A DNA stretch of 64,000 nt from Gracilaria vermiculophylla (GCA_019155205.2 JAHNZQ020000004.1:564658-628657); one strand, 5' to 3'. Positions 52,345 through 62,884 are shown, numbered from the stretch's first letter. Numbers and translations: made by a program. Notes: a model not told the origin generated them from the letters alone.

Positions 52345-52688
52345 TTACTGCTCGGCGGTCTTCTTGGCTGCGATTCTTGCTTGGCGAGCGGCAGCTGCAG
52401 CATCTCGCTTGGCCATGTGATCATCTATACGAGCCCTGGCCCTCTCCTTCACGCTGTCGTTTATTCAAAAACGTAAAGAAAAATTGTTAGAATGCTATGA
52501 ACGCTTTTTATGAGTTTTGGCCTCGCTTACCCTTCAACATTTGAGCCAAGCCAAGCCCCAATGCCGAAGTAGAGCACATGTTCCCATGGTCCTGCGGTTG
52601 GCAGAGTTTTCAGTAAGAAGGATCGTCAGATTTGAAATTGAAAGAGATCCGGAGGTTTGAAACTGAATCACGATAGCATACTTCTCAT
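52345..52688 (-). CDS. 58-aa membrane-type small protein, three exons (7-nt first coding exon)
   Basis: Exons 52682-52688, 52531-52591 and 52345-52453 total 177 nt. Intron 1 (90 nt) has GTATGC, an ATCTGAC branch point and CCGCAG; intron 2 (77 nt) has GTAAGC, TTCTAAC and GACAG. The product starts MRRPWEHVLYFGIGAWLGSN, a basic start and one hydrophobic helix, and ends in an Ala/Lys/Arg-rich amphipathic tail. Small PWEH-type proteins with one helix occur in plant mitochondria, but I cannot name a family. It runs convergent to NUP160. The 7-nt exon is the weakest part; a longer first exon in another frame is possible. Confidence 0.5.
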
Positions 52689-53387
52689 CAGTGGCAGCTT
52701 TCGAACGCCATTCGAAAAAGCCGCGAGCGTTAAGCCCAGAAACCCTCCAGCTATCGCTGCCGATGACATGGCTGGCGTTAGCGTTCAATTCGTCGAGCGT
52801 TCTGGACGACGGATGCGCCACGGGGTCGCCAAAGCGCTTGGCAACCGCTGTCTGTGAGCGGGTTGCAGATGAAGATTCCCGAGCACAAGTCTGCAATGCA
52901 CTTGGCAATGTGATGACAATGGTCTCTACTGTGGAATAGTTTTTGCCTCGAATTTGATCACATGAAGTCTCGGAAATAGGATCAAAAATGAAAAGTTTTA
53001 TTTGATTTCGGAAAAGAGGGAAACCCAAGAGCACTGTGTGTCCTGTATTCACAGCAGGGCTATCTACGTCACACAGACCGTGCTCAGCGATCAGGTTTCA
53101 GTCAATCGCTGACCCTGCAGCCAAACTCCGTTCGGTGCTTTTCGAAGGCCCACACCCGACTGTTTGCAAGCGTCTTTCTCTCAGTGTCAAGTTGCGCCAC
53201 TTCAGGTTCGCGTCGTTAGCCCATCGCCCCTGATTCCATCCTGCAAGGGTCACGGATTCAGTTGTCCCGAGCTAGTTCCAAAAGCGCCGTTGTCCCCGCC
53301 GAAACGCTTTCTAACCCATTGCACTGAGTAGCGATATCGCAGCCCTGCACTATATAATACCCTTCCCTTCTAGCTCAATTTTCAAAC
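52689..53387. other. Divergent spacer between the small protein and BAR-domain genes
   Basis: 699 bp. A minus-strand open frame runs through much of 52534-53052 and could be leader or an alternative upstream exon of the small gene. The right end has the TATA element of the BAR gene. Confidence 0.4.
53351..53360 (+). promoter_or_regulatory. TATA box of the BAR-domain gene
   Basis: TATATAATAC begins 37 nt before the ATG at 53388. The implied 5' UTR is only a few nucleotides, as also seen at the GDT1-like gene. Confidence 0.55.
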
Positions 53388-54570
53388 ATGGAAGAAGAAC
53401 GCAAAGGAAAGCCTGTTGCTGTCATAGGAGGAATGTACGCCAAAGCAAAGCAAAGGGTGCTCAATAAAATGGGTAGGAGAACTAGTAAGTTGAAACGAAT
53501 TCCTTCTTATATTCCATGTACTCCGTTTCGGCGCCAGGCTCTAACTTTGCGATGTTATGACTGTAGCCTTGACTCGCAACCCGCGTGTTGATTTCATATC
53601 GAAGCGAGTGGAAGACATTAAAGGTAAAAAGGCACGTGTCCACAACCTCGCCGTTAGTGCCAAGTCTCAGCTCAAGGAAACCCAGAAAACCATAACGGAG
53701 TTGGATAGAGCCATGTTGGATGCCTTTAGAGATGAGCTTGGTGAACGCAAGTGGGATGATGACAAAGGCACTTACGTCCGGGAATTGCACCCAGAGGAAA
53801 AACGACTAGTTGCCGACATGGAGCGTGTACTCTCAAGATGCCGTGAAACAATGGGCAGAGTTCTTGATTCTTACCTTGAACATCTTGAGGATACAGCTAA
53901 GAAGCCGCTTACTTATAATACTCCTGACGAAGATGTGAAGTTGGCAAAAGTTATGGAGACTAAGGAACAGTACAAGCTTGTTCGTACATTGTACTCTGAT
54001 GCGATGATCGACCAAGATGCTGAATTGGCCAGTGGAGGTAACCCGTCATCAGCCATACAGACGAAGGTTGATGAGGCTAAACGCACATACGAAGAAATGT
54101 CTGAAAAACTCTGCGATGATGCGCTTAAGTACGAACGTATTTACCGCGATGAACTTGCGCAACGTGTATCCTCACACTTCATGGCGGAACAGCACTTATT
54201 GCGAGGGGTTTCTATGGCCATGAAGGATTTCATGCCGTACACAAAGGGTCTCACCCTAAACTGGGAAGAGATGCGAAGCACTAGACGATCAAATCTTGCT
54301 TCTGCCAAGAGGGGTGGTTTCGACGATGATGATGATGAACATTTATCTGAACTTATGACCACAGCCTTACCACGACCAAAAGCAACGAGTGATGAGAAGA
54401 AAGAAAAGGGTGGTTCTAATCCATTGGGAGGAATTGCATCAGACATCTCTCAGGGAGCAAGTAGTGCTGCGCATGCTCTCAGTAGCGCGGGGAAGAATGC
54501 AAGCAAAAGCATATCTGGGATAGTAGCGTCGTACGGTGCGAAATCAGCTGCGAAGAGCGTAAAACCCTGA
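53388..54570 (+). CDS. BAR-domain protein, two exons
   Basis: Exons 53388-53484 and 53567-54570 give 366 aa. The 82-nt intron has GTAAGT, a CTCTAAC branch point and a GTAG end, and joins ...KMGRRT to TLTRNPRVD. The body (about 35-270) is long, charged and helical with the BAR pattern: K-R-V-E-D-I-K-G-K-K, a helical coil, then YNTPDEDV, MSEKLCDDALKYERIY and FMAEQHLLRG. BAR dimers bind and curve membranes. An N-terminal stretch rich in Lys and Arg may form an amphipathic N-BAR helix. The C-terminal 90 residues have an acidic D/E run and a Ser/Ala/Gly-rich tail. Role in endocytosis or trafficking is inferred. Confidence 0.78.
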
Positions 54571-57328
54571 GCATCGGGAAATGCAGAAGCCCTCATGTCT
54601 TGTGCCTCTTGCCTTTGTTTCCGAAATAGGGCCGGAATAGGGCCTCAATTCCATGTTTCAGTTCGATTACGAAAGCCCACTCTAGGATGAACCAAGACGT
54701 TTCGTGACAGCGCAACTTTTGGGTGAGCCGGTATCGAAGAGATTAGTTGAAGAAAACAAAAAGAAGATTTAGGTTTTTAGATGAATACCCAAGAGGGTCT
54801 TATACAGGTGCAAGTTCCGAGTCTCAATATAACTATAGGATCAAATTTGTTTTTACACTTAGTTCGGATAAAGTCCGAAATCCATACCTCTAATGGAGAA
54901 GCACGATCGAGTTACCCAACGTTGACTATATGAACCAAGTACCATATGTAGTGGACGAAGGACAGTGACATGTTCAAATTTCAATATGGTGTAGGTCACG
55001 GAGATTTTCTCAATCATCCCGTCCATTAGCTCCTGGTAATAATCGTTGGATTATGAACCATATGTTTTTCTAACTTAGAGTCAAGAGCAATTGAACTTCT
55101 TCCCCATAAATGCATTTCGGTTTTTTTATTTCAGTCTTGAAACGCACCGTAAAGCTTGGGAATTGACGGTACATGTGCAAACAGAATAGTGTTATAACAC
55201 TCGGTGCTTTGGGAGTCATAATCAAATTTTCGACGATGCGCAAGTTTGTGTGCAACGGCGCCCCATGATATGATCATAGTTTGCAACTACAAGTCGTCCG
55301 ATTCTATTTGTTCATCATCACGGCATCTGTAATCATCACTCTTTCGTGGATTTCGAATCTAGAGAATTGACTGTCAGAAGATGAAGTCCATGAGGAGATT
55401 TTCGTTGTTGTAAAGAAGCTACACTGATGTATGATGATGATGGCCGTGATGGTCAAAACGTCGGCAGTCTTGTTTGTTTGCTAGATGACATTCATTAAGT
55501 GCTGGAATAACAATCAGATCCATATATCAAAGCTTGAAGTCGGAAGGAACGGCTCTGTGCCAAAAAGCCTTGCTAAGCTTCACTAAATAACGAGGGATGT
55601 ATATCTTTCTTTCTTCATCTGCACTATACATATTCCACTCTACGTATTGCGCCATGTCAAGTGCATTTTGAAGCTGTCTTGGTGACCGGGTCGACACTGA
55701 TTGCTCACAAGATATGAGAGTTTCCTCAGGAATAGAAACCCGCAAGCTTCAAGCGATCATCTATTTTCTTGTGTTCATCGTCGAAACTTTTTTCTGGGTC
55801 ACACAATTGCAGACGATAGCTTTCTATCACTTAATTGAGGGAAAACTAGTAAAGGCTTTCTCTACCCAGGAAGTGCAGATATCGTTTGTCGGTAATGATG
55901 CATAATTCGGCGATGCCTATACAATCGAAAGAATCCATCATCGTTTCCTTCGTATTGATCCCAACGCAAAGTGTACAGGAAAACCCATTTGAAAAACGCT
56001 CATTCCGAAGATGAGTAGGAATCAGTTCAAAGAAGAAGGAAAATCGAGGAGAAAGTACAATAATATCATCCGTTTCCCTATACAACATCGTCGACTGCTG
56101 CTTTCGAACAGCCGATGGACAACATATGAACACAGTTATCGCAGCACAGCCCCAAGAATAGGGCAGCCAGAGTGCCGGGCCATCGTTATCGGCTTGTTTT
56201 GAACAGATAGACGTTATGACAGAGGGAACCAGCTACTTGCCTTTTCTTGGTGTACCAGTGTTCATAACTCTACGTGACACCAAAACGGGTGCCTTCTGGG
56301 ATTCCTATAGAGCCCCAAAATTATTCGGGTTTTATGTAAACAGAGGTTTGTCTCTTACTTGAAGAGATAATCTGTCGCTTCGAATAAAGTAGCGGTAGAT
56401 GCATTCCGAAAGAGGAAGTTATGGGGCGACATAATCTTTTGTAGTGATGAGCGTGCCGTGCTCGACGACTTCCTGAACGAACAGATTTAGTCGACCTCGT
56501 GTCACACAGTACGCGTCGATTTCGGTATTCCTTAATCAAAAAAAAAATACGGAAGAGAAAGGCATGTCTATTCATTTTGATTCGTATCCTCCGCAGTCTG
56601 ACATCCTCCTGCCCGTTGCAAGGATCGGACATACTCTAAGATGGTCAGAAGTATGATGCTTTGATATGCGTGCCGCCTGCTCTTGGTAGGCGGTAGTATC
56701 TACTTCAGACTTACGTCACTCTCAGCTGCCGTGCAGTGAGTGACTTTGAATCCAAGAAAGGCTTCGATTGCGAATCGTTCTTTCTGGAAACGATCAACGC
56801 TCGTAAAAACTTAAGACTTGGCGGCATATCTTTCGGTGCCGTTGTAGGCTTCGCGCGGTGTGGCCACTGGTCATTGACCACACCCTCCTGCAAGCCAGGA
56901 GCATTGCGACGCTTCCCGGACGAACTCCGTACTCCAGCACGATCATCCTGCAAAACCGTGCGGGCCGTGTAATATGCCTCGAAGGTCGGTTTTCCAAAAG
57001 ACCGCGAAAAAACAGACATGTTTCGCCCCAACTGGGTCTCTCACGGTAGTCAGGCGACTCAGTCAGAATGGCTCCTGAGGCACACGACGCGCGTGCCCAA
57101 CAGTGACGTCACTCAAGCCCCCCCTATGGTACCAGTATCGTCGGTACCGTTGGCACTACAGTTCCCTTCAACTTACTGTGTGCTCCGTACTTAGAAGGTC
57201 GACATCAGCCGTGGAACGCTGCAGGTTTGAGATAGTGCCTGTCGTCAACGGACCGCCACAAGACTTCACCCATAGCCAACTGTAGCTTCCTCGTTGAGCT
57301 TTCTGAGTTCGCTCGAAAGATACTCAAC
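54571..57328. other. 2.76 kb AT-rich spacer
   Basis: No gene was recognised. Frames at 55070-55255, 55527-55745, 55846-56133 and 56711-57031 (minus) lack family features. A CRE-like palindrome (57103-57112) lies near the kinase gene, and a 6-bp-stem hairpin at 56673-56693 (CCGCCT/AGGCGG) is isolated. Confidence 0.5.
57103..57112. promoter_or_regulatory. CRE-like bZIP site upstream of PH-kinase 2
   Basis: GTGACGTCAC is a perfect 10-bp palindrome containing the TGACGTCA cAMP-response element, 217 bp upstream of the kinase ATG. ATF/CREB-type bZIPs bind this sequence. Use here is inferred. Confidence 0.45.
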
Positions 57329-58585
57329 ATGAATCCAGAGATTCCAGCAGGTCCGCCACCCGACCTGCGCTACGGAAACTTTGTAAAGACGGGCTATCTG
57401 CAGAAGAAGGGGAACGTCTTCACTCACAACCCACTCTTCACCATCCACAAGAAACACCGATATTTGGAAATCGACGGCTCCACTCTGAGATGTTATCGCA
57501 AGAAAGACCAGTCCCATCAGAACCAACTTGAGTGGGAACTTGGTTTGCAGAATTCCAGTATTACGGGGAACCGCGACCGCCTAGAACTCTCTATTCGTGC
57601 CTGGGATTTTCATGAAGAATTCGTCCCGGAAACCGTTGAGGAGTACGATGAATGGTTCACGGCTCTGAAGGATGCAAGTGAGAAGAGCATAAAAGACTTT
57701 TACGCTTTTACGAGGGTCTTGGGAGAGGGACACTTTGGCAAAGTTCTACTGGCTAGAGATCGCCGCACCCGGGAAAAGTTCGCTGTCAAAGTGATTTCAA
57801 AAGACAGTCGAGAGATACGCAGTCAGACTCTAATTCAGAGAGAACTAGCAATTTTGAAGCTTGTGAACCATCACAACATTGTACGCCTTTACGACCTTTT
57901 CGATACGCCAGAGAAGTTGTATTTCGTTCTCGAGTTCATGCCAGGTGGCGCTCTCTACGAGGTTCTTCAATCGAAGGGCATTAACTTCTCTGAAGAAAGG
58001 GCAGCACATATCGTGAAAGACATCTTGCACGGCCTTGTATATCTCCACTCCAAGGGTATCGTACATCGTGATGTAAAGCCGGAAAATATTCTTACCACAT
58101 CTAAGGAATGGCCCTTCGTCTCGAAACTCACTGACTTCGGACTCAGTAATTTCTTAGGCACAGGAGCTCTAGAATCCAAGGTTGGCACCCCGTATTTTTG
58201 TGCTCGGGAAGTCGTCACAAATGAAACATACGGTACCAAGGCTGACTTGTGGTCGCTGGGTGTTGTAACTTACGAAATGTTGTCGGGTCGAAAGCCCTTC
58301 GAAGGAAAACACACAAAATCAGTTTTGTATGCGATCCTGGATGGTCGCTACAATTTTCCCAAAGAAATCTGGCAATACATCAGTCCTGAGGCTCGTGATT
58401 TTGTTTCGAAGCTTATATGCATAGATGTGAACAAAAGATTGTCGGCTGAAGAAGCACTCAAGCATCCATGGATTACTAACCAAAGTACACAAACACCATT
58501 AGACCCCACGATTCCTCGACCAACCCCGAGTCGACAAATTGATATCGACCCAGAAGAAACGGAGCCGATGGAAGAGGATGCATAA
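57329..58585 (+). CDS. PH-domain protein kinase 2 (CAMK-like)
   Basis: A protein of 418 aa from ATG at 57329. A PH domain covers about 16-115: VKTGYLQKKG opens it, and YDEWFTALKDA is its Trp helix. The kinase domain follows with LGEGHFG (131-137), AVK with Lys154, HRDVKPEN (246-253), DFG with Asp269, and final residues HPWITNQ, a CAMK hallmark. The activation-segment A-P-E is A-R-E (292-294), keeping Glu. There is no AGC C-tail, so it is not an Akt ortholog despite the PH + kinase order. The C-terminus is Pro-rich then acidic. A CRE-like palindrome lies upstream. It is a different kinase type from PH-kinase 1. Confidence 0.82.
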   Translation: MNPEIPAGPPPDLRYGNFVKTGYLQKKGNVFTHNPLFTIHKKHRYLEIDGSTLRCYRKKDQSHQNQLEWELGLQNSSITGNRDRLELSIRAWDFHEEFVPETVEEYDEWFTALKDASEKSIKDFYAFTRVLGEGHFGKVLLARDRRTREKFAVKVISKDSREIRSQTLIQRELAILKLVNHHNIVRLYDLFDTPEKLYFVLEFMPGGALYEVLQSKGINFSEERAAHIVKDILHGLVYLHSKGIVHRDVKPENILTTSKEWPFVSKLTDFGLSNFLGTGALESKVGTPYFCAREVVTNETYGTKADLWSLGVVTYEMLSGRKPFEGKHTKSVLYAILDGRYNFPKEIWQYISPEARDFVSKLICIDVNKRLSAEEALKHPWITNQSTQTPLDPTIPRPTPSRQIDIDPEETEPMEEDA

Positions 58586-59146
58586 TGGCATAATCCGCTT
58601 TCGATTGTGCGAGGCCTGCTCTGACCTTGGAACGAACCCTTCCATGCTATCCTTTTATACCGATATAACGGCGTGATAATACCCTCAATTTCAACACATT
58701 GGAGTTCCTTCCAAAGTTAAGCGTAGATGCGAGGAAGCTGCAAATCATTTCACTGGAGTGCAATTGACATCTGTGTAAAGTATTGGGTGGCTGACGAGAA
58801 CTGTTCAAATTATTGAATCTATGAAGACCTCGATGTGTTCCTCCATACCATGCACCTTCCGTGAATCTCATGTCCTACAAATTATCATTCTGGGGTTTTT
58901 GCAGCAACATTGTTTTCTAGTTGCATTTTCATATGAAGCCGCTCGCAGTTGGATTTAGAGTGGGGAGGCGAAAGAAAAATTATTCTTGAGCACCCAGCGA
59001 TTGCATGGGGGTGGGAAACGGAATCAGGAGCAAAGGAATGTCTCATCTATGAAACGAACTCATCGTTATCGAGATGCATGCACGGATGAAACTCAATGTG
59101 CGATGCGTAAGTTGATAGCTTAATTATGTCCGCTTAATTAACCTGC
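58586..59146. other. Convergent spacer
   Basis: 561 bp between the stops of PH-kinase 2 and NOP9. Presumably 3' UTRs. A 74-codon minus-strand frame at 58647-58871 has no family features. Confidence 0.5.
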
Positions 59147-61429
59147 TTAGTCCTCACTTGAGTGAAGTAATTTTCGTCTCTTTTTCTTCACTTCCTTCTT
59201 AGACTTCTTCGGTTTTGCGATTGTCTCAATCGCGCTGAGTACTGGTGCTAAACCGGTATGATCGCTCTCGTCAGATTGCTTTTCTTTCGCCAAGTCATCT
59301 GTTAAACGCTCCAGGCTTCTGGAATCAATCTTAGACATAAACTTCACCGCTGTGAGCGATTTCTGCGATTCGCATGTGCCTGATTTTTGCAATCCTTCAC
59401 TCATCCCTCTCTTTCGATTGCCACTGTTTGAAAGTGTATCATTGTTTTCCTTTTTTCCCTGCAGCGCGACGTTTTCTTCAAGGTCGTCGTTGATAATGTC
59501 AGAAAAGAGCCTTTGACGAGTTTCACGTCCAGTCTCTTGCCTCTCCCATTGTACTCCTCGTCGCATATATTGTTCCACTCGGCATTTGCGAATCACGACT
59601 TGACCAGACTCATGGCTTTTCAAAGCTTCAATGAAGGATGCGAGCCCGTCCATTATTGCTTTTCTCTCGTTCACCGATACCTGCTGTACGCACTTTATTA
59701 GAACCCTTGCCCCATACGGATTTTTGGCAAGTGCAAGAATTCCTGTGCTACCACCTTCTTTTGCGGCTTTGAGCAACCTCGCAGCGTTCTTGGAACTTCT
59801 CTCCAAGTCTGTGTCACCTATCCATTGCTCAACTAGTCGACTCCCGATAGGGTTTCCAGATAAAACCAGTAGCTCTAATGGAGTTAGAATCGCCATCGAA
59901 TCACGTGCTGCTTGGCCTGGACCGCCAGGGAACCGCATCAGGCACCGAGCCATAAGCGTTCCTAGCAATTGAGGAGATGGAAAACGATATGGGACTCGAA
60001 GTTCGTCACTTTCCTTCCCATGCATACCCAAATCTTCTCTCTGGGAACTTCTCACCGCATTTCTCCACTCATCCCATGTTTCTTCAGATCCGAATGCCAG
60101 AATCCCTGCTAGTTGAGATGTTCTTTTTCCTGTAGCACCAAAAGCTTTGATTAGAGCCCGAGTCGCTTTTCTCCGGCAGTTCTCATCTCCTTCGGCTTCA
60201 GTAACGCGTAAAAGCGCAAGAACAACTCCCTCACGTGCTCGTCCACGTCCAACTAATTGTGGTAAAGAAGTTTCCAACTCATCCCAGGCCGACATAACTT
60301 GGCCACGCCCCTTCAAACCGAATAATATTCTCTGTAGACAAAAGTTTGCCTTCGGATGACTTGCGAATTCAGCTAGTCTTCCCTTTGCGTAAGTTTTCAC
60401 AAAGTCGAAACCAAGAATCAGAATTAATCGTTCCAAGAATCTACTGCCACAACTGTGATGAATGAGACTATCAAAATCAGCTTCAATTGCTCTTTGCCCA
60501 AATCGCTTCACGGCAGACCTGTCTCGAACAGCAAGACCAGAGAGCAGGGCTTGAAGAGCTGTGCACGATGCTGGTTCCCAAAGCAGATCTATGATTGGTA
60601 GAGAAGAAGACTCCAAAATCTTCATGCCTACAGAATGCACACTTCGAAGCCATTCATCAGGAACATCTTTGCGATATGTGTCTATATAGCTTTCAATTTT
60701 TTCTGGGGACGAGTCGTCCAGCCTTGCTTCCCGTGGCTCATCATCCGGTAAACCTGAAAGAATGCCTATAATTGTACGAAACACATGACTTCCAGACGTG
60801 TTCCGAATGACGTCCAAAAGCTCCTCATCAGTCCAAGCTGAGATCGTCGTCCCGAGGTTACCTATTACCGAATTTACATTTTCGTTAGATGCTTGGCGCA
60901 AGGCATTGATACTCGTCTGCAGAACATGGCTGGCACATCTGTGCATGGCCATCTCTGCCACTCTAGATGGACCGCAGTCGAGAATAGCCTGAAAAAAGGT
61001 TGTCAGGGCCTCCGCATCTTTCACGCATCGTAGAAGAGCTTCTATAATACGAGCCGCAAAGTTGTCACGAGCTATTTCATTGATTCGAGAAGATAAATCT
61101 TTGAGTGCGTTCTGTGCGAGCAAGACTGATGGTGGCACATCTTCAGATTGGTCAGGTTGCCAATTTGTTGCAATTTCAGCACCGGGATCAAGAGTTTCTA
61201 GTTCGTCCTGCAGCTTCCTCAAATAGCTATCCAGTTCGTCGTCTAGCCTATGGTCCTGAGCCCCAGTGAAGCCAGCGAAATAGTTTGGTGAAGCGAAGTT
61301 TGAATGATGATTGCGTGTGGGGCCCTGCTGCCTTTGGTCTATGCCATCTCCTGAATCTTTGGGTCTTTTCTTCTTTTTAGCGCCTCCTCGCTTGCGAAAC
61401 CGCTTCTGTGTTTCTGCAGGCATGGTCAT
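59147..61429 (-). CDS. NOP9: NOP9-like PUF-repeat pre-rRNA-processing protein
   Basis: An intronless protein of 760 aa from ATG at 61429 (a second ATG two codons on). The first 45 residues are strongly basic (GGAKKKKRPK), typical of a nucleolar protein. Pumilio-type helical repeats follow over about 95-640, with characteristic NTSGSHVFRTIIGILSGLP and HRCASHVLQTSIN, HSCGSRFLERLI and NPYGARVLIKCV. This is the NOP9 style of extended C-shaped PUF repeats. Nop9 binds the 20S pre-rRNA and delays cleavage at the 18S 3' end. The C-terminus is again Lys-rich (KKSKKEVKKKRRK). EFG1, another 18S factor, lies nearby. Confidence 0.82.
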   Translation of the reverse strand: MTMPAETQKRFRKRGGAKKKKRPKDSGDGIDQRQQGPTRNHHSNFASPNYFAGFTGAQDHRLDDELDSYLRKLQDELETLDPGAEIATNWQPDQSEDVPPSVLLAQNALKDLSSRINEIARDNFAARIIEALLRCVKDAEALTTFFQAILDCGPSRVAEMAMHRCASHVLQTSINALRQASNENVNSVIGNLGTTISAWTDEELLDVIRNTSGSHVFRTIIGILSGLPDDEPREARLDDSSPEKIESYIDTYRKDVPDEWLRSVHSVGMKILESSSLPIIDLLWEPASCTALQALLSGLAVRDRSAVKRFGQRAIEADFDSLIHHSCGSRFLERLILILGFDFVKTYAKGRLAEFASHPKANFCLQRILFGLKGRGQVMSAWDELETSLPQLVGRGRAREGVVLALLRVTEAEGDENCRRKATRALIKAFGATGKRTSQLAGILAFGSEETWDEWRNAVRSSQREDLGMHGKESDELRVPYRFPSPQLLGTLMARCLMRFPGGPGQAARDSMAILTPLELLVLSGNPIGSRLVEQWIGDTDLERSSKNAARLLKAAKEGGSTGILALAKNPYGARVLIKCVQQVSVNERKAIMDGLASFIEALKSHESGQVVIRKCRVEQYMRRGVQWERQETGRETRQRLFSDIINDDLEENVALQGKKENNDTLSNSGNRKRGMSEGLQKSGTCESQKSLTAVKFMSKIDSRSLERLTDDLAKEKQSDESDHTGLAPVLSAIETIAKPKKSKKEVKKKRRKLLHSSED

Positions 61430-61795
61430 ACGAAGAGAAATAATAAAATGGGCAACAGAAGGAAACGCTTTCGAGGTGTGCTATTCTCCGATTGAAAACC
61501 ACTTTTCACTTTGCATCCAATAAACCCAGTGGCTCCTTGGCGATAATTGAAGCGCGGTCAGGGTTTGACCGGGTTTTGTGTTCTGCGTTTAAAAATCCCA
61601 CTGCTTTACAACCAAAACGCGCAAGATTAGAAGCTCTAGAGCAGCTGCTAATATATTTTCGAAGGTGTCTCTGGTGTCTCTATGAAGACTGTCTCTCAAT
61701 TTGGCGTACAAGCTCTGCAGCGAAGCCGAACGGCGGACCAGATAAACAAACTTTATATGCACTTTGCATTGCGGAAAACCACATGCAATCTTGTA
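61430..61795. other. Spacer with the NOP9 promoter
   Basis: 366 bp between the NOP9 start (minus) and the tRNA-Trp gene (plus). Nothing else was recognised. Confidence 0.5.
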
Positions 61796-61867
61796 GGCCT
61801 GGTGGCGCAACGGTAGCGCAGTTGACTCCAGATCAAAAGGCTGTGGGTTCAAATCCCATCCGGGTCA
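61796..61867 (+). tRNA. tRNA-Trp (CCA), copy 2
   Basis: A 72-nt cloverleaf with the same stems as copy 1: acceptor GGCCTGG/CCGGGTC, D-stem GCGC/GCGC, anticodon CCA in loop CTCCAGA, T-loop TTCAAAT and discriminator A. No intron. A T-run about 11 nt downstream terminates Pol III. It differs from copy 1 at two positions. Confidence 0.95.
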
Positions 61868-62224
61868 TGCGAGCATTTTTTGAATCTTTTTGAGGTCATT
61901 TCTGGATCTGCGACGAAATCCATCTATACCATTGTTAAGATTTTAGGGTCGTTTTGAACCTCCCCACGGAATATACACTTCGGAATCGCTCTACCAGAGT
62001 TGTTTTTATTTTTTCGATCGGTAAATATGAATTATTTTTGTTTCTTTTTCGGGTACTGTCAAAAATTCATGTCCATGTCCATGTCCATGTATAGGATGCG
62101 CCTCGAAGCAGGCAATTTGACCTTGATCATAGTTAAGGATGTTACGGCTCCGATCTGTTTCTTGGATTTTGCTCACTCGGATAGCATGTTAAATTCGTAG
62201 TTATCTATCACGCCATACATCATT
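61868..62224. other. Spacer upstream of EFG1
   Basis: 357 bp with a short 6-bp tandem repeat (CATGTC units, 62068-62090). It is AT-rich and should hold the EFG1 promoter. Confidence 0.5.
62068..62090. repeat. CATGTC tandem repeat, 3.8 units
   Basis: Four near-complete CATGTC units (23 bp) in the EFG1 upstream spacer. Confidence 0.85.
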
Positions 62225-62884
62225 ATGGTATCTCACGTCCGGTTTGGCAATGATAGCGACGATGAACAAAAAACATTTTCCTCTGATGGAGTGCAAGTAT
62301 CCTCGAGGAGCAAACTTTCTAACATGAAAATCACTCAGAAGAAAACGCAAATGAAGTCGTCCAGCGAAACCAAAAGAAAGTCACGATCCAAGCTTCCAGC
62401 GAAGCAGATTCGAAACCTTGAACGTTTTCTCAATTACAAGGAACACGAGCTACCCCCTGGGGTTGTTAAGAAAAAGAAGGAAGAACTCGAGGAATGGAAA
62501 AGAGTGCAGGCAGAACGAGAACGCAGAGCACGTGAGCGGAACTTTGAGAAACGCTATAGAAGAGTCAAATTCTTCGAAATTCGAAAGGTGCAGCGTGTTC
62601 TGCAGAATATTGCCGAAAGAGGTGATAGACCCGAAGACCAGGACGCTAAACTCCAAGCGCAGAAAGATTTGTTATACATCCAACAATACCCCAAAGACAA
62701 GAAGTACATAGCTTTGTTCCCATCTGGAGGTCACAGTGATGAATCAAAAAAGAAGGTTGAACAGATGCGAGCTCTTATTGCAGGTTCAGGCGTTGCCGCC
62801 GAAGAACAGATGACCTTGAAGACGAACAATGCTCTGACTGATGATTTCTTTGTAGATCTAGATATGGATAACGAAAACAAATAA
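62225..62884 (+). CDS. EFG1: EFG1-like 18S rRNA processing protein
   Basis: An intronless protein of 219 aa from ATG at 62225. A basic first 45 residues leads into the EFG1 domain: IRNLERFLNYKEHELPPGV, a long charged coiled coil, KRYRRVKFFEIRKVQRVL, then LLYIQQYPKDKKYIALFPSG, all matching the family order R-x-L-E-R, R-Y-x-x-V-R-F-F-E and Y-x-x-x-F-P-K-D-x-K-Y-I-x-L-F-P. The tail is acidic. Efg1 is an SSU-processome factor for early 18S pre-rRNA. It is near NOP9 but on the opposite strand. Confidence 0.82.
   Translation: MVSHVRFGNDSDDEQKTFSSDGVQVSSRSKLSNMKITQKKTQMKSSSETKRKSRSKLPAKQIRNLERFLNYKEHELPPGVVKKKKEELEEWKRVQAERERRARERNFEKRYRRVKFFEIRKVQRVLQNIAERGDRPEDQDAKLQAQKDLLYIQQYPKDKKYIALFPSGGHSDESKKKVEQMRALIAGSGVAAEEQMTLKTNNALTDDFFVDLDMDNENK

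Noticed and set aside
56673..56693. CCGCCT/AGGCGG hairpin as a terminator or ncRNA
   Set aside because: A six-pair stem with no T-run and no adjoining gene end is likely by chance in this spacer.
56711..57031. 106-codon minus-strand frame
   Set aside because: It starts at a TTG, overlaps plus-strand frames of similar size and has no recognisable domain.
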